Source: Lachnospiraceae bacterium (GTDB taxonomy: Bacteria; Bacillota; Clostridia; Oscillospirales; Ruminococcaceae). Taken from it: a stretch of DNA of 64,000 nucleotides. Shown piece by piece: positions 49,949 through 57,675 of the stretch. How positions within the stretch are numbered: the first letter of the stretch is position 1; every line of letters begins with the position of its first letter. The stretch covers positions 33,173 through 97,172 of the forward strand of contig JAMPFE010000010.1 of assembly GCA_023664705.1 (NCBI GenBank). Reading direction: 5' to 3'. The notes under the pieces were generated by a model. That model ran no database searches, was not told the origin of the DNA, and worked only from the letters and a program-made list of their open reading frames with translations. Made by a program: the position numbers and the translations under genes.

Positions 49949-51130
49949 ATGACGATAACCAAACTGCTTGTAAACATTTTCAGAAGCAAAACGCGCTCGC
50001 TGCTTACAATGGCGGGGATAGCGGTCGGGGTGTTCTCCGTGGTGCTTATCTCGACGGTCGGCGCGGTCGGCACCTCCGAGGTGAGCAAGACGCTGGTGAC
50101 AATGGGCGTTGATACGCTGCTCATTCAGTCGGCGAAGAACTCCGTTTCCGTGACGCTCACCGACGGGGACGTGACCGCCGTCCGCAATATCGACGGGGTG
50201 AGCGACGTTATGCCGCTTATGGCGAGCGTTACCGAGGCGAAGATGATAAACCGCCGCTTAGACTGCTACGTATGGGGCGTCGACAAATCCGCGGACAAGC
50301 TTATTTCGCTGGAGGCGGAGCACGGGCGGCTGATAAACAACTCGGACACCGCCGCGCGCGCCAAGGTCTGCGTTATCGACGAGCAGTTCGCGCTGGCGAG
50401 CTACGGGAGAAGCAACGTTGTCGGGAAAACGCTTTCGATGTTCCTCGGTGGGAAGTACCACACCTTTGAGATAATCGGGGTGGCGCAGTCGGGGCTGTCG
50501 GGGCTGCAGGGAATGCTGACGAACATTATGCCCGGGTTTATGTATATCCCGATAACGACCATGCAGAGCCTTTGCGGGCGGACCACCTACGACAAAATCG
50601 CCGTTAAGCTGACCGATATGAGCTCCGATACGGCTGTCGTGAGCCGCGTTACCGATGAGCTGAACCTAAGAAACGGCTTTACGGACGGATACGTCTGCAA
50701 CAACCTGCTTTCGCAGAAGGGGCAGCTGGACGATATTCTGGATATCGTGACTACCGCGCTTTCGCTGGTGGCGGGGATATCGCTGGTGGTCTCGGGGATA
50801 TCCGTGACGACCACCATGATGATGAGCGTCGGGGAGCGCACCCGCGAGATAGGCATCAAGAAGGCCATCGGCGCCAAGAGCCGCGACATCTGTCTGGAGT
50901 TTCTGACCGAGAGCGTTATTCTGACCATGATAGGCAGCGCCGCGGGTATCGCGTTCGGGCTGGCGGTCTCGTTTGTCGGATGCCTGCTCGTGAGAGTGCC
51001 GTTTACCGTGAACGCGGGGTCGCTGGCGGTTTCCGCCGTCGTCTCGTCGGCGATAGGCGCGGCGTTCGGCGCGTATCCCGCCGCAAAGGCTGCCAAGCTG
51101 CGTCCCGCCGAGGCGCTGAGGGCAAACTGA
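49949..51130 (+). CDS. MacB-like ABC transporter permease
   Basis: 393 residues. An N-terminal helix (SLLTMAGIAVGVFSVVLIST), a large extracellular MacB_PCD domain (about 50-260) and three C-terminal helices with the FtsX motif SVGERTREIGIKKAIGAKSR identify it. The C-terminus KAAKLRPAEALRAN is typical. The ATPase subunit normally encoded beside such pairs is not in the next genes on either side. Confidence 0.9.
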   Translation: MTITKLLVNIFRSKTRSLLTMAGIAVGVFSVVLISTVGAVGTSEVSKTLVTMGVDTLLIQSAKNSVSVTLTDGDVTAVRNIDGVSDVMPLMASVTEAKMINRRLDCYVWGVDKSADKLISLEAEHGRLINNSDTAARAKVCVIDEQFALASYGRSNVVGKTLSMFLGGKYHTFEIIGVAQSGLSGLQGMLTNIMPGFMYIPITTMQSLCGRTTYDKIAVKLTDMSSDTAVVSRVTDELNLRNGFTDGYVCNNLLSQKGQLDDILDIVTTALSLVAGISLVVSGISVTTTMMMSVGERTREIGIKKAIGAKSRDICLEFLTESVILTMIGSAAGIAFGLAVSFVGCLLVRVPFTVNAGSLAVSAVVSSAIGAAFGAYPAAKAAKLRPAEALRAN

Positions 51131-51194
51131 TCGTCGGCTTAGCCGACGATTTCTGCGTTAGCACAAAGCATTTTCAGTCGCCGCGCGGTGATTA

Positions 51195-51235
51195 AAAACT
51201 AACTATCGGCAACTATTTGCCAATAACCAAAGGAG
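51195..51235. repeat. Heptamer-like repeat
   Basis: AACTAAC, TATCGGC, AACTATT and similar seven-base units precede the HD-domain gene; they belong to the family at 37228 and 41290. Confidence 0.5.
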
Positions 51236-51242
51236 TAACATT

Positions 51243-51830
51243 ATGACCGACAAAGAAAAATTCCTCGAGATCTACAAAACCAACATCACCCGCGAGGGCG
51301 CGGACAAGCTTCTCGACTTCCTCGAGAAAAGCGACTTCTTCACCGCGCCCGCCTCAACGCGCTACCACGGCGCTTACGAGGGCGGGCTTCTGCGGCACTC
51401 GCTCAACGTCTACGAGTGCCTTGTGCAATACCTCGCGCGCGAACGCGTAAGGGATACATACAAGCTCAGCGTTTCGGACGAGACCGCCGCGATAGTCGCC
51501 CTGCTCCACGACGTGTGCAAGGTGAACTTCTACACCGTCTCCTACCGCAACTCCAAAAACGAGCAGACGGGACAATGGGAAAAAGTGCCGTATTACACGA
51601 TAAACGACGCGCTCCCCTACGGGCACGGCGAAAAAAGCGTGTATATGGTAAGCGGCTTTATACGCCTCACGCGCGACGAGGCAATGGCTATCCGCTGGCA
51701 CATGGGCTTTTCGGACGGCGCCGAAAAGGACAGAAACACGATCGGCAGGGCGCTTGAAATGTTCCCGCTCGCGTTTGCGCTGTCCGTCGCGGACATGGAG
51801 GCGAGCTACTTCCTTGAGGGAAGCGAATAA
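51243..51830 (+). CDS. HD-domain hydrolase
   Basis: 195 residues. HD-domain ligands are seen as LLRHSLNVYECL, VALLHDVCKVNFY, YGHGEKSVYM and AIRWHMGF, a pattern of phosphohydrolases acting on nucleotides. No partner domain; the substrate is unknown. AAAGGAG precedes ATG. Confidence 0.85.
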   Translation: MTDKEKFLEIYKTNITREGADKLLDFLEKSDFFTAPASTRYHGAYEGGLLRHSLNVYECLVQYLARERVRDTYKLSVSDETAAIVALLHDVCKVNFYTVSYRNSKNEQTGQWEKVPYYTINDALPYGHGEKSVYMVSGFIRLTRDEAMAIRWHMGFSDGAEKDRNTIGRALEMFPLAFALSVADMEASYFLEGSE

Positions 51831-51837
51831 TAAAAGT

Positions 51838-51868
51838 TGACAGTGTACAGTGGATAGTTGACAGTTAA
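51838..51868 (+). repeat. Heptamer repeat (GTTGACA type)
   Basis: Five consecutive seven-base units GTTGACA, GTGTACA, GTGGATA, GTTGACA, GTTAAGG just after the HD gene, followed by a short GCCGC palindrome. Confidence 0.7.
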
Positions 51869-51973
51869 GGTGCGCCGCTCTGCGGCGTTCCGAAACTGCC
51901 AAATTTTTCATATGGAATAGCTTTGATATTTTTTGGAAACACTAATTTTCAATAACGCCAAAGGAGATCCATT

Positions 51974-53110
51974 ATGAAAAAGCTTGTGTGTGTTTTATCC
52001 TGTTTCGCAATATTTTTTTCGGCATTATTCGTCCCGTCGGCGCGCGTTTACGCCGCTTCGTCAAAAGCCGAGATACTCGTCGAGGCGGGCACGGGGCAGG
52101 TGCTGTTTTCCCAGAACGCCGACAAAAAGCTGCCCATAGCCTCGATAACAAAGGTCATGACCCTGCTTATCTGCGCGGAGGAAATAGAAGCGGGCACGCT
52201 CTCCCTCGAGGATAAAATAAAGGCAAGCTCCTACGCTTCGGGCGCGGAGGGCTCGGTCATCTGGCTGAACGCGGGCGAGGAAATGACCGCCGCGGAGCTC
52301 CTCGAAGCAGTAATCGTAAGCTCCGCAAACGACGCCTGCATTGCCCTCGCGGAGCACATTTCGGGCAGCGAGGCGGCGTTCGTAAAGCGCATGAACGAGC
52401 GCGCGAAGGAGCTCAAAATGAACGATACGCGATACGCGAACTGCGTGGGGTATGACGACGACGTTCATTATTCGACGGCGCGCGACGTTGCCGCGGTGAC
52501 TGCCGAGCTTATGAAGCACGACGTGTTCCGCGGCTGGATGCTCACGTGGCTGGACTATCTGCGCGGCGGCGAAACGCAGCTCGTCAACACAAACAAGCTC
52601 GTCCGCACATACGACGGCATTCTCGGCGGCAAGACGGGCACCACCGACAATGCGGGCTGCTGTCTTACGGTCTGCGCGGAGCGCGGCGATATGCGGCTTA
52701 TCGCGGTAACGCTCGGCTGCGAAAACGACGACGAGCGCTTTTCCTCGGCAAAGGAGCTGCTGGATTACGGGTTCGGCGGCTTTGAGCGGTTCACGCCCGA
52801 GATAGACTATTCCGAGCTCAAGCCGATAAAGGTCACGCACGGCACGGAGCGCGAAATTTCCCCCGTCATCAAGACGCAGGACAAGGACTGCGTTATCAAA
52901 AAGGGGCGCTCCGCGGACGTGAAGTACGAGTATACCTTTGTCGAGCAGTGCAAGGCGCCCGTAGAGACGGGGCAGTTCCTCGGTGAGTATCTGGTTACGC
53001 TGGACGGCGCGGAGGTGTTCCGCTCCGATATAATAGCCACGCGCGAAATACCGAAGATGAACTTCTGGCGCTGCCTGTGGCTGATAGTCTCCGAAATGGC
53101 GAGCTTCTGA
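51974..53110 (+). CDS. dacF: D-alanyl-D-alanine carboxypeptidase
   Basis: 378 residues, peptidase family S11. Signal peptide 1-27. The active-site motifs are S57-I-T-K60 (SITK), S117-A-N119 (VSSAND) and GGKTGTTDNAG. A C-terminal PBP5-type domain and a final helix (MNFWRCLWLIVSEMASF) for membrane association follow. It trims the pentapeptide of peptidoglycan. Symbol is by family, as Firmicutes have several paralogues (dacA, dacB, dacF). gpr starts one base after its stop. Confidence 0.92.
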   Translation: MKKLVCVLSCFAIFFSALFVPSARVYAASSKAEILVEAGTGQVLFSQNADKKLPIASITKVMTLLICAEEIEAGTLSLEDKIKASSYASGAEGSVIWLNAGEEMTAAELLEAVIVSSANDACIALAEHISGSEAAFVKRMNERAKELKMNDTRYANCVGYDDDVHYSTARDVAAVTAELMKHDVFRGWMLTWLDYLRGGETQLVNTNKLVRTYDGILGGKTGTTDNAGCCLTVCAERGDMRLIAVTLGCENDDERFSSAKELLDYGFGGFERFTPEIDYSELKPIKVTHGTEREISPVIKTQDKDCVIKKGRSADVKYEYTFVEQCKAPVETGQFLGEYLVTLDGAEVFRSDIIATREIPKMNFWRCLWLIVSEMASF

Positions 53111-53111
53111 C

Positions 53112-53843
53112 ATGGACAACGGAGGATTGGCGTTCGAGGCCGCCGAGATAGTATCCCGAAAGAGCGGCATACGGGCGGTGACGAGGACGATAGGCGGCGT
53201 GAAAATTACGGACGCGCGGCTGGACGCGCGCGCCGCCGCGCGGACGGGAAAACGCGCAGGGCGCTATATCACCTTGGAGGGAGAGCCCTCGGCTCGCGGC
53301 ATGACCGCGCTGTTTCACCGCGCGCTTCTTCAGGTGCTGCCGCCGCGGGGGCGCATTTTCACGGCAGGGCTCGGAAATCCCGACATCACGCAGGACAGTC
53401 TCGGCGCTCTCGCCGTTCGCTCGATGACGGCGGGGAAGGGGCGGCGGTTCTCGCTTTCGGCAATTGAGACGGACGTTGCCGCAAGGACGGGGCTCGATAC
53501 GGCGCGGCTCGTGAGGGCGGCGGCGCGCGGGCTTGGCGCGGACTGCGTTATCGCCGTGGACGCGCTCGCCTGCCGAGACCCGCGCTATATCGGCAGAACC
53601 GTGCAGATAAGCGACGCGGGCATTATCCCCGGAGGGGGCGCGGGCGCGGCACGCACGGAGCTTTCGCGCGGGCAGCTCGGCTTGCCGATAGCGGCTGTGG
53701 GAGTGCCGACGGTCAGTGCGCTCTCCTCCGTCACGGGCAAAAAAGACGACCGCGCGCTGCTTATCACGACCGCCGACATAGACGTTGTCGTGAAAATGTG
53801 GGCGGAGGTGATAGGCGGGGGGATCGGCGCGCTTGCCGAATAA
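53112..53843 (+). CDS. gpr: Spore protease GPR-like (A25 family)
   Basis: 243 residues, shorter than the usual 320-370. GPR motifs present are GGVKITDARL, GRYITLEG, GLGNPDITQDSLGALAV, IAVDALACRDPRYIGRTVQI and GVPTVSALSSVT. The usual Ser/Thr-rich PGSGVGN region reads PGGGAGAARTEL. GPR degrades small acid-soluble proteins at germination and autoprocesses its propeptide; the shorter N-terminus here begins near where the mature enzyme starts. No strong RBS precedes the ATG at 53112, which lies one base after the dacF-like stop, so translation may be coupled. Confidence 0.85.
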   Translation: MDNGGLAFEAAEIVSRKSGIRAVTRTIGGVKITDARLDARAAARTGKRAGRYITLEGEPSARGMTALFHRALLQVLPPRGRIFTAGLGNPDITQDSLGALAVRSMTAGKGRRFSLSAIETDVAARTGLDTARLVRAAARGLGADCVIAVDALACRDPRYIGRTVQISDAGIIPGGGAGAARTELSRGQLGLPIAAVGVPTVSALSSVTGKKDDRALLITTADIDVVVKMWAEVIGGGIGALAE

Positions 53844-53844
53844 A

Positions 53845-53884
53845 CAAAAAATCCGCGGCTCGGGTGAACCGCGGATCTTGTTTT
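53845..53884. terminator. Bidirectional terminator between gpr and rpsR
   Basis: ATCCGCGG (53851-53858) pairs with CCGCGGAT (53869-53876), with an A run before and a T-rich stretch after. Confidence 0.9.
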
Positions 53885-53886
53885 GC

Positions 53887-54135
53887 TTAATCGGCTACAT
53901 AGGGTATCAGCGCGAGCTGTCTTGCTCTCTTGATAGCCGTTGTGAGCTCCCTCTGGTGATATGCGCAGCAGCCCGTAACTCTGCGGGGCAGAATTTTCGC
54001 GCGCTCGGTCATATACTTCTTGAGCTTGGCAATGTCCTTATAATCGATAAACTCCGTCCTGTCCGCGCAGAACTGGCAAACCTTTTTGCGCGTGCGCTTA
54101 ACGGGATGAGCGGTTCTTTCGATCCTATCGGCCAT
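53887..54135 (-). CDS. rpsR: 30S ribosomal protein S18
   Basis: 82 residues. The zinc-type N-terminus has VCQFCADR, and TGCCAYHQRELTTAIKRARQ is diagnostic. Last gene of rpsF-ssb-rpsR, the standard Firmicutes order. Confidence 0.97.
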   Translation of the reverse strand: MADRIERTAHPVKRTRKKVCQFCADRTEFIDYKDIAKLKKYMTERAKILPRRVTGCCAYHQRELTTAIKRARQLALIPYVAD

Positions 54136-54194
54136 GATACTTTACCTCCTCTGAATTTGGGAATTTCTTTGCGGCGCTTATGCCGCTGTCTCGG

Positions 54195-54698
54195 TCAGAA
54201 CGGATAGTCGTCGCTGTCGGCGGACGAGAAATCCGAGGGCGCGGAGCTTCCCGAAGAGCCGCTGCTGTCGGGTCTCGCCGCGGGAGCCTGCGGAGCGGAA
54301 TATCCTCCGCCGTAGCCTGCGGGCTCCTCGGGCAGGGGAGGAGCATAGCCTCCGCCATAGCCGCCGTTTCCGCCGCCGTTGGCTTTTTCGCCCGTGAAAT
54401 AGGCGTTGTCGACCATTATCTCATACCACGTCGCGGGGTTGCCGTTTTTATCGGTATACTGCCGCGTCTGCATTTCGCCCTCTATCATTATCATACGTCC
54501 CTTGCCGAAAAAGCGGTTGATAAACTCCGCCGTTGCGCGCCATGCGACAACGTTAAAGAAATCGGATTTTCTCTCCTCGCCCTTTTTCTGGTAATTTCTG
54601 TCAACCGCTATACGGAAAGAACAAACCGTAGTTCCGTTGGGAGTTGTTTTAAGCTCCAAATCGTTGACAATGCGACCCATCATAATAACTCTGTTCAT
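54195..54698 (-). CDS. ssb: Single-stranded DNA-binding protein
   Basis: 167 residues from ATG 54698 (MNRVIMMGRIVNDLELK), with GGAGG upstream. OB fold to about residue 105, a Gly-, Tyr- and Pro-rich linker, and the acidic tip DSDDYPF that binds partner proteins. Cytosolic, in replication and repair. Confidence 0.97.
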   Translation of the reverse strand: MNRVIMMGRIVNDLELKTTPNGTTVCSFRIAVDRNYQKKGEERKSDFFNVVAWRATAEFINRFFGKGRMIMIEGEMQTRQYTDKNGNPATWYEIMVDNAYFTGEKANGGGNGGYGGGYAPPLPEEPAGYGGGYSAPQAPAARPDSSGSSGSSAPSDFSSADSDDYPF

Positions 54699-54760
54699 TG
54701 AAAAACCTCCGTTCAAACCATTCGTTACGCTTCATCTTAAACTTTCTGCCTGCAAACCGT

Positions 54761-55057
54761 TCAACCTTTCGCGAGAACGACCACCGAGCGCATAACGCCG
54801 TCGGTGATGTTGATAACGCGCTCGAGCTCTGCGGGAAAATCGGGCTTGGACTCGAAATTGTAGAGAACGTAGTAGCCCTCGCTCTCGTAGTTTATTTCGT
54901 ACGCAAGCTTTCTCTTGCCCCACTCGTCGACGTTGGTAAGAGTACCGTTCGCCTTGATGAGCTCCGAGAACTTTTCCGTCAGCGCCTTTATCTGCTCCTC
55001 GTCCTTTTTGAGGGAGAAAACGATGACTGCCTCGTACTTTTCACTGAGCTTTGCCAT
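54761..55057 (-). CDS. rpsF: 30S ribosomal protein S6
   Basis: 98 residues. YEAVIVFSLKKDEEQIKALT and GKRKLAYEINYESEGYYVLY are diagnostic. AAGGAGG lies before ATG. Confidence 0.97.
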   Translation of the reverse strand: MAKLSEKYEAVIVFSLKKDEEQIKALTEKFSELIKANGTLTNVDEWGKRKLAYEINYESEGYYVLYNFESKPDFPAELERVINITDGVMRSVVVLAKG

Positions 55058-55214
55058 TTATAAGCACCTCCTTATGGATATATATCCCGCGGTTTTTCGC
55101 GCGGGAAAGGGGTTATCGTCAAAATAACGATTAACTTGATAATTATAGCATATTTTTCCCGCCTTGTCAAGGGGTTTTTAAAAAAATCCGCGCCCCGAAG
55201 AGCGCGGAAAGTTT

Positions 55215-56408
55215 TTAGCCGTTTATCGCTTTATAGAGGTGCGAAAGCTGGTTTGCCTTGTAGGTCGTGCCCTTGTAGGTGACTGTGCCCGTGAAATCGC
55301 TGCCGAAAGCGTTTGTGTCTATGCTTGTAACGCTGTCGGGGAGGATAACCTCGGTCAAGCCGCTTCCGAAAACGGAAAAACCGCTGATCGTCGTCACGCT
55401 GTCGGGAATATTGATTTTGGTGATCTTCTCGTTGAAATAACAACCGATAGTCGTAACTCCCTCGGGAATAGTATATTCGCCCTCGACATACGCCGCGACC
55501 TTTGTAAGCACGCCGTCCTCTATCTTCTCGTTTGCGCCGCCCAGATTGACAAGGTCTAAAAGAACATACCGATCATCACCACCCCAATCATAAGTCTTGC
55601 CTTTGTACACGACACCAACGTTAGAACCATATATGGCACTATCATATTCGCCGTCATATATATAAGTAATGCTGTCCGACAATACTATTTCTGCCGCTAC
55701 TAGGCAACTAATGGCACCTCTGTTAATACTTGTAACACTCTGCGGCGCCATATATATACGCAAAATGCCGCTATCCCAAAAACTTTCTCTAGCAATAACC
55801 AACGTATGCCCTCCGTTGTCGGAAAATTCCACGGTCAAGTCGTCGCAACCGTAAAAAGAATTTTGACTTAAAAAATAAAGGCTTGCAGGCAGTTTTACGG
55901 CACCGGAAAGATGAACAAAACCACCATCCATACCTACCACGGGCTTGCCGCCAAGAGTTTCGGGGACTTTTATAAACTCTTCCGAGCCCGTGTATTTTGT
56001 TAGCACCACGCCGCCCTCGCAAGCCGCCTGTACTTCGTTGTCTTTAAATGTAAAATCTATTTCAGTGAAATCATGCCACTCAAAATCCAGCTCGTCCGCG
56101 TAGGGTATGCTGTCCCAGTCTATGCCGCTGCTTGTGGGTATCTCGGGGGTCTCGGGCTCTTCGGGCTTGCTTTCCTCGGAGCTTGTGCTTTCCTCCGAAG
56201 AGCTGCTCTCGGTCGTCGATGAGCTGCTTTCCGTTGTCGTCGTGCTGCTTGTGCTCGAGCTCGACGAGGAGCTCGACGACGAGCTTGTGCTCGAAGAGCT
56301 GCTTGTGCTTGTCGAGGAGCTTTCCTTGCTTTCGCTTTCATTCGCGGCGCACGCGGTCATGCTTAAAACAAGCGCCGCGCAGACAACCGCCGATAAAAAT
56401 TTTTTCAT
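55215..56408 (-). CDS. Leucine-rich-repeat (BspA-like) lipoprotein
   Basis: About 397 residues from ATG 56408 (MKKFLSAVVCAALVLS). The lipobox is MTAC (Cys about 20). A low-complexity Ser/Thr linker (about 30-80) is followed by a Glu/Pro stretch and a BspA-type LRR region: VPETLGGKPVVGMDGGFVHL, KLPASLYFLSQNSFYGC and, near the end, INIPDSVTTISGFSVFGSG and VILPDSVTSIDTNAFGSDF. Such lipoproteins face the outside and often mediate adhesion. Its promoter contains a TA microsatellite (56452-56484), which suggests phase-variable expression. Confidence 0.88.
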   Translation of the reverse strand: MKKFLSAVVCAALVLSMTACAANESESKESSSTSTSSSSSTSSSSSSSSSSSTSSTTTTESSSSTTESSSSEESTSSEESKPEEPETPEIPTSSGIDWDSIPYADELDFEWHDFTEIDFTFKDNEVQAACEGGVVLTKYTGSEEFIKVPETLGGKPVVGMDGGFVHLSGAVKLPASLYFLSQNSFYGCDDLTVEFSDNGGHTLVIARESFWDSGILRIYMAPQSVTSINRGAISCLVAAEIVLSDSITYIYDGEYDSAIYGSNVGVVYKGKTYDWGGDDRYVLLDLVNLGGANEKIEDGVLTKVAAYVEGEYTIPEGVTTIGCYFNEKITKINIPDSVTTISGFSVFGSGLTEVILPDSVTSIDTNAFGSDFTGTVTYKGTTYKANQLSHLYKAING

Positions 56409-56451
56409 TGTCTTTCTTACCTTTCGTCTTTTTTCGGAAAATCCAAAGACC

Positions 56452-56484
56452 ATTATATATATATATATATATATATATTGTCAA
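56452..56484 (-). promoter_or_regulatory. Promoter with TA microsatellite in the spacer
   Basis: On the minus strand TTGACA (56484-56479) is followed by a pure TA tract of about 12 units and TATAAT at 56457-56452, a spacer of 21. A TATATA hexamer also lies at the standard 17-base spacing. Change in TA number would move TATAAT relative to TTGACA in steps of two. Confidence 0.75.
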
Positions 56485-56530
56485 GCGTTTTTCGGCAATT
56501 TGTGAAAAACGACGAAATTTTTCGGTAAAA

Positions 56531-56646
56531 ATGCCGACCTTAAGGCGCGTGCGGTATAGAAACATTTCGGTGTCGAGCGAAAACGCTTGACACCGATTTT
56601 CTATGAAACGAATTGCCAAAGGCGGCACGCCTTTTTCGGTCGGCAT
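56531..56646. repeat. Structured repeat, copy 3
   Basis: Inverted relative to copies 1 and 2. The inner hairpin (CGGTGTCGAGCG with CGCTTGACACCG) and the TATGAAACGAA..GCCAAAGGC segment match the other copies. The outer arms are ATGCCGACC (56531-56539) and GGTCGGCAT (56638-56646), different in sequence from copies 1 and 2 but still complementary. Confidence 0.8.
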
Positions 56647-56650
56647 CGCT

Positions 56651-57601
56651 TTATTTATCCTTAAACGTCGCAAACTGCTCCGCGCTTATCTCCGTCAAAC
56701 AGCAAGCGATATAGCCCTGCCCCGTCCGCCATATCATGGTGTATTCGGGGTAAATGTGCTCGTACTGATAATAAAACTCCGTATTGGAGATTATTTTGCT
56801 CTTAATGCTTTTCGCCCTCTCCCCGAGAAAGCCCATTACGACGTTGGTGTTGAACAGCGTGAGCATTTCCCCGAGCATAGACGACATGACGGCGTTCATT
56901 TGAAACAGCTTTTCGTTGAACAGGTCGGCGGCCATTTTCTTCAGCGCCGCCTCCTCTACGGCAGTCATAATAGCGACTATCCTGCCGTCCTCGGTTGTGT
57001 ACGTATCGCCGTAGCAGAACGGCTTTGTCAGCTTATAGCCCGTGTATTTTCCGTTCGCGAGCTCCGCGTTGAAGTGGAATATCTCGTTAATGTTCTTTCT
57101 CACGACGCCGTCGAGGTGCTCGTCCTTGTTGTCGTGCGCGACGACCTTTTCCGTCCACTTGCTCTTGCGCTTGCCGACTATCGCCTGATCCTCCACGAGG
57201 ATATGACCCGCGAGCCAGCCCGTGCAAACGCCGATGAAATGCTGGAGCGCCTCCTTGGAATAGCTTTTCGTCGTGAGCTCCTTTTCGAGGTTCGGGAGAA
57301 TGACCTCGCGCATATTATCGTGTATGCGCTTATGTATGGCGTAGCCGCCGTAGTGGTTGGCGACCTGATAAGCCTCCTCCTCGGCGAAATGCTTCATGGT
57401 GTGGTCCTTCAGAAACTTGACCGCTTCTATGCAGGTCTTTCTGTTTTTCTCAAAGTCCATATCCATGAAATTGTTGATAACGCGGTTTACGACAGAAAAG
57501 AGCTGACGGTGCGCTCTGTCGAGCTCTTCAACGCCCAGCGCGTATTCGTCCTTCCACTCGAAAACCTGCGGCTCAAAAATTTCTTCCTCCAAAACGACCA
57601 C
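56651..57601 (-). CDS. Bacteriohemerythrin with C-terminal CheX-like domain
   Basis: 316 residues. The hemerythrin domain (about 15-140) shows the di-iron ligands in EELDRAHRQLF, HTMKHFAEEE, HKRIHDNM and GHILVEDQ. Residues 160-316 form a second domain (NINEIFHFNAELANGKY, MSSMLGEMLTLFNTNVVMGF) reminiscent of CheX/CheC-type domains, with low confidence. Hemerythrins bind oxygen for sensing or storage in anaerobes. The start is uncertain: GTG at 57601 lies close to the SD; TTG at 57592 is better spaced. Confidence 0.82.
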   Translation of the reverse strand: MVVLEEEIFEPQVFEWKDEYALGVEELDRAHRQLFSVVNRVINNFMDMDFEKNRKTCIEAVKFLKDHTMKHFAEEEAYQVANHYGGYAIHKRIHDNMREVILPNLEKELTTKSYSKEALQHFIGVCTGWLAGHILVEDQAIVGKRKSKWTEKVVAHDNKDEHLDGVVRKNINEIFHFNAELANGKYTGYKLTKPFCYGDTYTTEDGRIVAIMTAVEEAALKKMAADLFNEKLFQMNAVMSSMLGEMLTLFNTNVVMGFLGERAKSIKSKIISNTEFYYQYEHIYPEYTMIWRTGQGYIACCLTEISAEQFATFKDK

Positions 57602-57675
57602 TCTCCCTTTTAAATTTATTTTATAGTATAATTATAGCACCGTTTCCAAAAAAAGTCAAGCGCCGATTTCGAAAA

